DNA of 64,000 nucleotides from contig JAHLJZ010000007.1 in the NCBI GenBank assembly GCA_025602915.1, forward strand, positions 496,001 through 560,000. Direction: 5' to 3'. Each line of letters begins with the position of its first letter. The stretch's first letter is position 1. This stretch comes from Paraphysoderma sedebokerense. Its lineage: Eukaryota; Blastocladiomycota; Physodermatomycetes; Physodermatales; Physodermataceae. Shown piece by piece: positions 61,601 through 64,000 of this stretch. The translations under genes and the position numbers were made by a program. Under the pieces are notes generated by a model. It searched no databases and was not told where the DNA came from. It was given only the letters and a program-made list of their open reading frames with translations.

Positions 61601-64000
61601 AACTGGACCCAACAAACTGCATGGCGCTCTGGAAATATGCGTACTTCTATATGGAAAAAGAATTATGGGACGACGCTCTTGATACTTTAAATCGATTACT
61701 GGATATTGAGGGCAAAAATGACAAAATTTTTTATTTAAGAGCGAAAGCGCATTCGATGATGCTACACTGGGACAATGCATTAGAAGTAAGAAGAACTTTC
61801 GATGACTTGATCGGCGCGTTAATTAGAGGAAAATTGAAACTGTTTTAGAATTTAACGATAGCCATCAAGATAAATCCGAGGAAGGCAAAATATTATACCC
61901 GTAGAGGTGCGTTGCTGCGGAATTGTAACCCGAAGTGGGCTCTCGAAAATTTGAGCATTTCTTTGCTCCTTGACGACGGAGCAGATAATGCGAGTGCATA
62001 CTTCTTTCGAGGTACTTTTTGTTCTTGGTGGTGGTAATATGAATTCGGAATGATAATGCTTATTTGTACTTTTAGCATTTGTGTATCTCAAACTGCAGAA
62101 ATATGAACTGGCATTGGGTGATTTGATTCGACGTATGTTACTTCAGTTGATCTGTTGCCGCCAAACTCGAGACTTAACTCATATTCACAGTTTCTGAATT
62201 GGAACCGATTAACGCACACAATTATTTAAATATGGGTATTATAAGCATGCAGCATTTGGAGGAATATTTGCAAGCGCTCTATTACTTCGACACCGCATTG
62301 AATCAAGGTAAATATCCGAATGACGAATTTCTAAACGCGGTAGTGCATATTTGCAGCAATTATCTAATGCTTTCTCTAGACCCATTGCTACTGCAGGCAT
62401 ATCTGTGTCGAGCGGAATTATATCGAATTTTACATAGCGAGTCGTTAATAACTTCGTTCCTCGGTGCGACGATCGCAATGAAACTGAAGCGAAAGTCGGG
62501 CGAGGTGGGACTACTTAATAAAGCTATAAGAGAATACTCTAAAGCGATACATCTATTCCCGACGGATTATCAGTTGTATCTGCGTAGAGGCCGGTTATTA
62601 TTGAAGGAAAGGTCAGTGAGAAAACTGCCAAGTTTTGGACTTCGTTGCGTACTGATTTCGCATCTAGTAAGATTAAAGCTGCTATCCACGATTTTCAGTC
62701 TGCGTTTGAGCTCAATTCCGGAATTGCGCAGACATTCTTGCAGGTTAGTCACAACTTTTGGGAACCTCAGTTACTTAAACTTTAACGGCTTTTTGTCCCC
62801 GCTTATTCGACAGAGAGCATTCATTCTGTCATTTCAAGGGGAATACAACGTTATACTGCGTGAATTTGAGCGATTATCAACCCCGGAGAGGAATGATCCG
62901 AGTTTATTGGTTCTTATTGCACAAGCAAAAATTCAAATGAATGATACGAAAGGGGCATATGAGGCAATGAATCGCGCTTCCGATTTGACAGAAAGTGAAC
63001 CGCAGATATTTTTACAGCGTGGCATCTGTTTGCAGAATATGGGAGATTATACGGGAGCTCAAGCTGAATTTGGAAAGTGCATTAAAGTGCATCCAAATTT
63101 TGCCAGAGTATGTACAAATCCCCTTATATAGTGATCCAAGTCTTCATCCTTTATTGACATATCTGGTAGGCGTGGTATCACCGCGGAGCATGTCGGTTGC
63201 TGATGAAAGACGAAGATGGAATCGCTGACATTTGTGAATCCATTCGTCTTGATCCGGATTACGTTGATGCGTATCTCAGCAAGGCGACTTACCTTGACGA
63301 GAAGGGAAGATACGCTGAAGCCTTAGAGGACTGCAATGAAATAGTAAAACTGGATCCGATGTGCAGTAGAGCTTACCTTCTGCGCGGTTCCTTGAAGTGC
63401 AAGTTAAAACAATTCGGATTGGCGTTGTCCGATTTCACACGGTGCATAACTCTTGATCCGGTTTGTCTTCTGTTTTATATTGAAAGGTGGTGCAAAATTA
63501 TTCACATGATCTTGCAGAGATGTGTCATTGCGTATTTTAATCGTGGTGTGACATACCAAAACTTCGACAGTTATTATAAAGCAATACAAGATTACAGCGT
63601 TGTTCTGTTGCTATCGTCTGACTATGTAATCATATTATGTTCCTTTTAAATTCGGCTGACACTTGCTCACCGTATTTTATGCAGAGTGCGTACAGAAATC
63701 GCGGGCTTCTATACTTAATGCTTGAAGACTACGACAACGCGCTGAGAGACTTCCAGATGGCAGTTGAACAATTCCCCGAAGACAACGGGTTGAAAGGTTT
63801 GCTGGGGCTATGTCTGCATAAACTAGGTAAAATGTCGGAAGCTGTCGAAGTTTTTACAAAAGTAAGTAACTAAGAGTTGATGAGGCATTTCCTACCGAAT
63901 ACTGACTTCTCTTTACAATAGGCCATCGCGATGTATACTGCGGCTGTCGAAAATTACTTGGAGCGAGGCAATATTCTGGCACATACAGGGAAATTTCAGG
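58632..64000 (+). CDS. large TPR protein, TTC6-like, C-terminus off the right edge
   Basis: Starts at the ATG at 58632 (MAETKPSSHDTVLDLRSLND). The first 700 or so residues are mostly low-complexity, with Ser/Asn/Pro-rich stretches and the short conserved-looking segment KLGTSISDYLAKRG (about 59235-59275). From about 60930 the frame becomes helical and repeats the TPR pattern: FEPIPVELQFRRLYSMARLD, FLRAMVYLKSGNAEDCLREL, AMEDFKSVLKLDPTNCMALW, AIKINPRKAKYYTRRGALL, LQAYLCRAELYRILHSE, AIREYSKAIHLFPTDYQLYL, EALEDCNEIVKLDPMCSRAY and NALRDFQMAVEQFPEDNGLK. At least a dozen units are in view and continue beyond 64000. Animal TTC6 has this length and order and has been linked to cilia, so the assignment is plausible. 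I cannot exclude two adjacent genes, one disordered and one TPR, since no stop or promoter separates them. Confidence 0.7.

Overview
The window looks like gene-dense nuclear DNA from a flagellated fungus of chytrid grade. Introns are short (about 50-300 bases), start GT and end AG, and intergenic spaces are mostly 0.2-1.3 kb. Motile-axoneme genes (an inner-arm dynein heavy chain, SPAG16/PF20, SPAG6/PF16, a TTC6-like TPR protein) occur beside fungus-like genes: an Msn2/4-type two-finger C2H2 factor, a secreted 3-carboxymuconate-cyclase-like beta-propeller, and a ribosomal protein gene whose ATG is cut off from the rest by an intron. The phylum is inferred from gene content, not from a marker gene.

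Layout. Positions 1-17052 (minus) hold SPAG16 and, 214 bases away on the same strand, the whole dynein heavy chain gene, which resembles DNAH10 (I1/f inner arm). A divergent promoter with a perfect CRE palindrome separates it from a 1-Cys/atypical 2-Cys peroxiredoxin (17353-18136, plus). Next come an unknown Ser/Pro/Thr-rich ORF, a signal peptide peptidase with a long lysine-rich tail (minus), ribosomal protein uS13/RPS18 (plus), a helical apolipoprotein-like protein, two unknown genes and a mitochondrial glutamate-carrier-like SLC25 protein (all minus). A double ubiquitin fused to an AN1 zinc finger follows at 32135-33024, then the C2H2 factor and a roughly 1.8 kb stretch with no convincing gene.

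From 37.9 kb: a CBS-domain protein (plus), a tight divergent pair NAT9 / TRM11, the secreted propeller protein, a seven-TM-like protein, an epoxide-hydrolase-like enzyme, an unresolved multi-exon gene, SPAG6 (minus), the GATOR2 subunit WDR59 (plus), and a large TTC6-like TPR gene that runs off the right edge.

Functional themes. There is motility (I1 dynein, central-pair proteins SPAG16 and SPAG6, probably TTC6), nutrient and stress signalling (WDR59/GATOR2, CBS protein, Msn2-like factor, peroxiredoxin), and protein turnover and ER proteolysis (ubiquitin-AN1, SPP). The most unusual observations are the Ub-Ub-AN1 fusion and a dynein gene that lacks a universally conserved C-terminal segment, with a frame break at that point. 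I saw no transposon, virus-derived element, CRISPR array, rRNA or tRNA gene.
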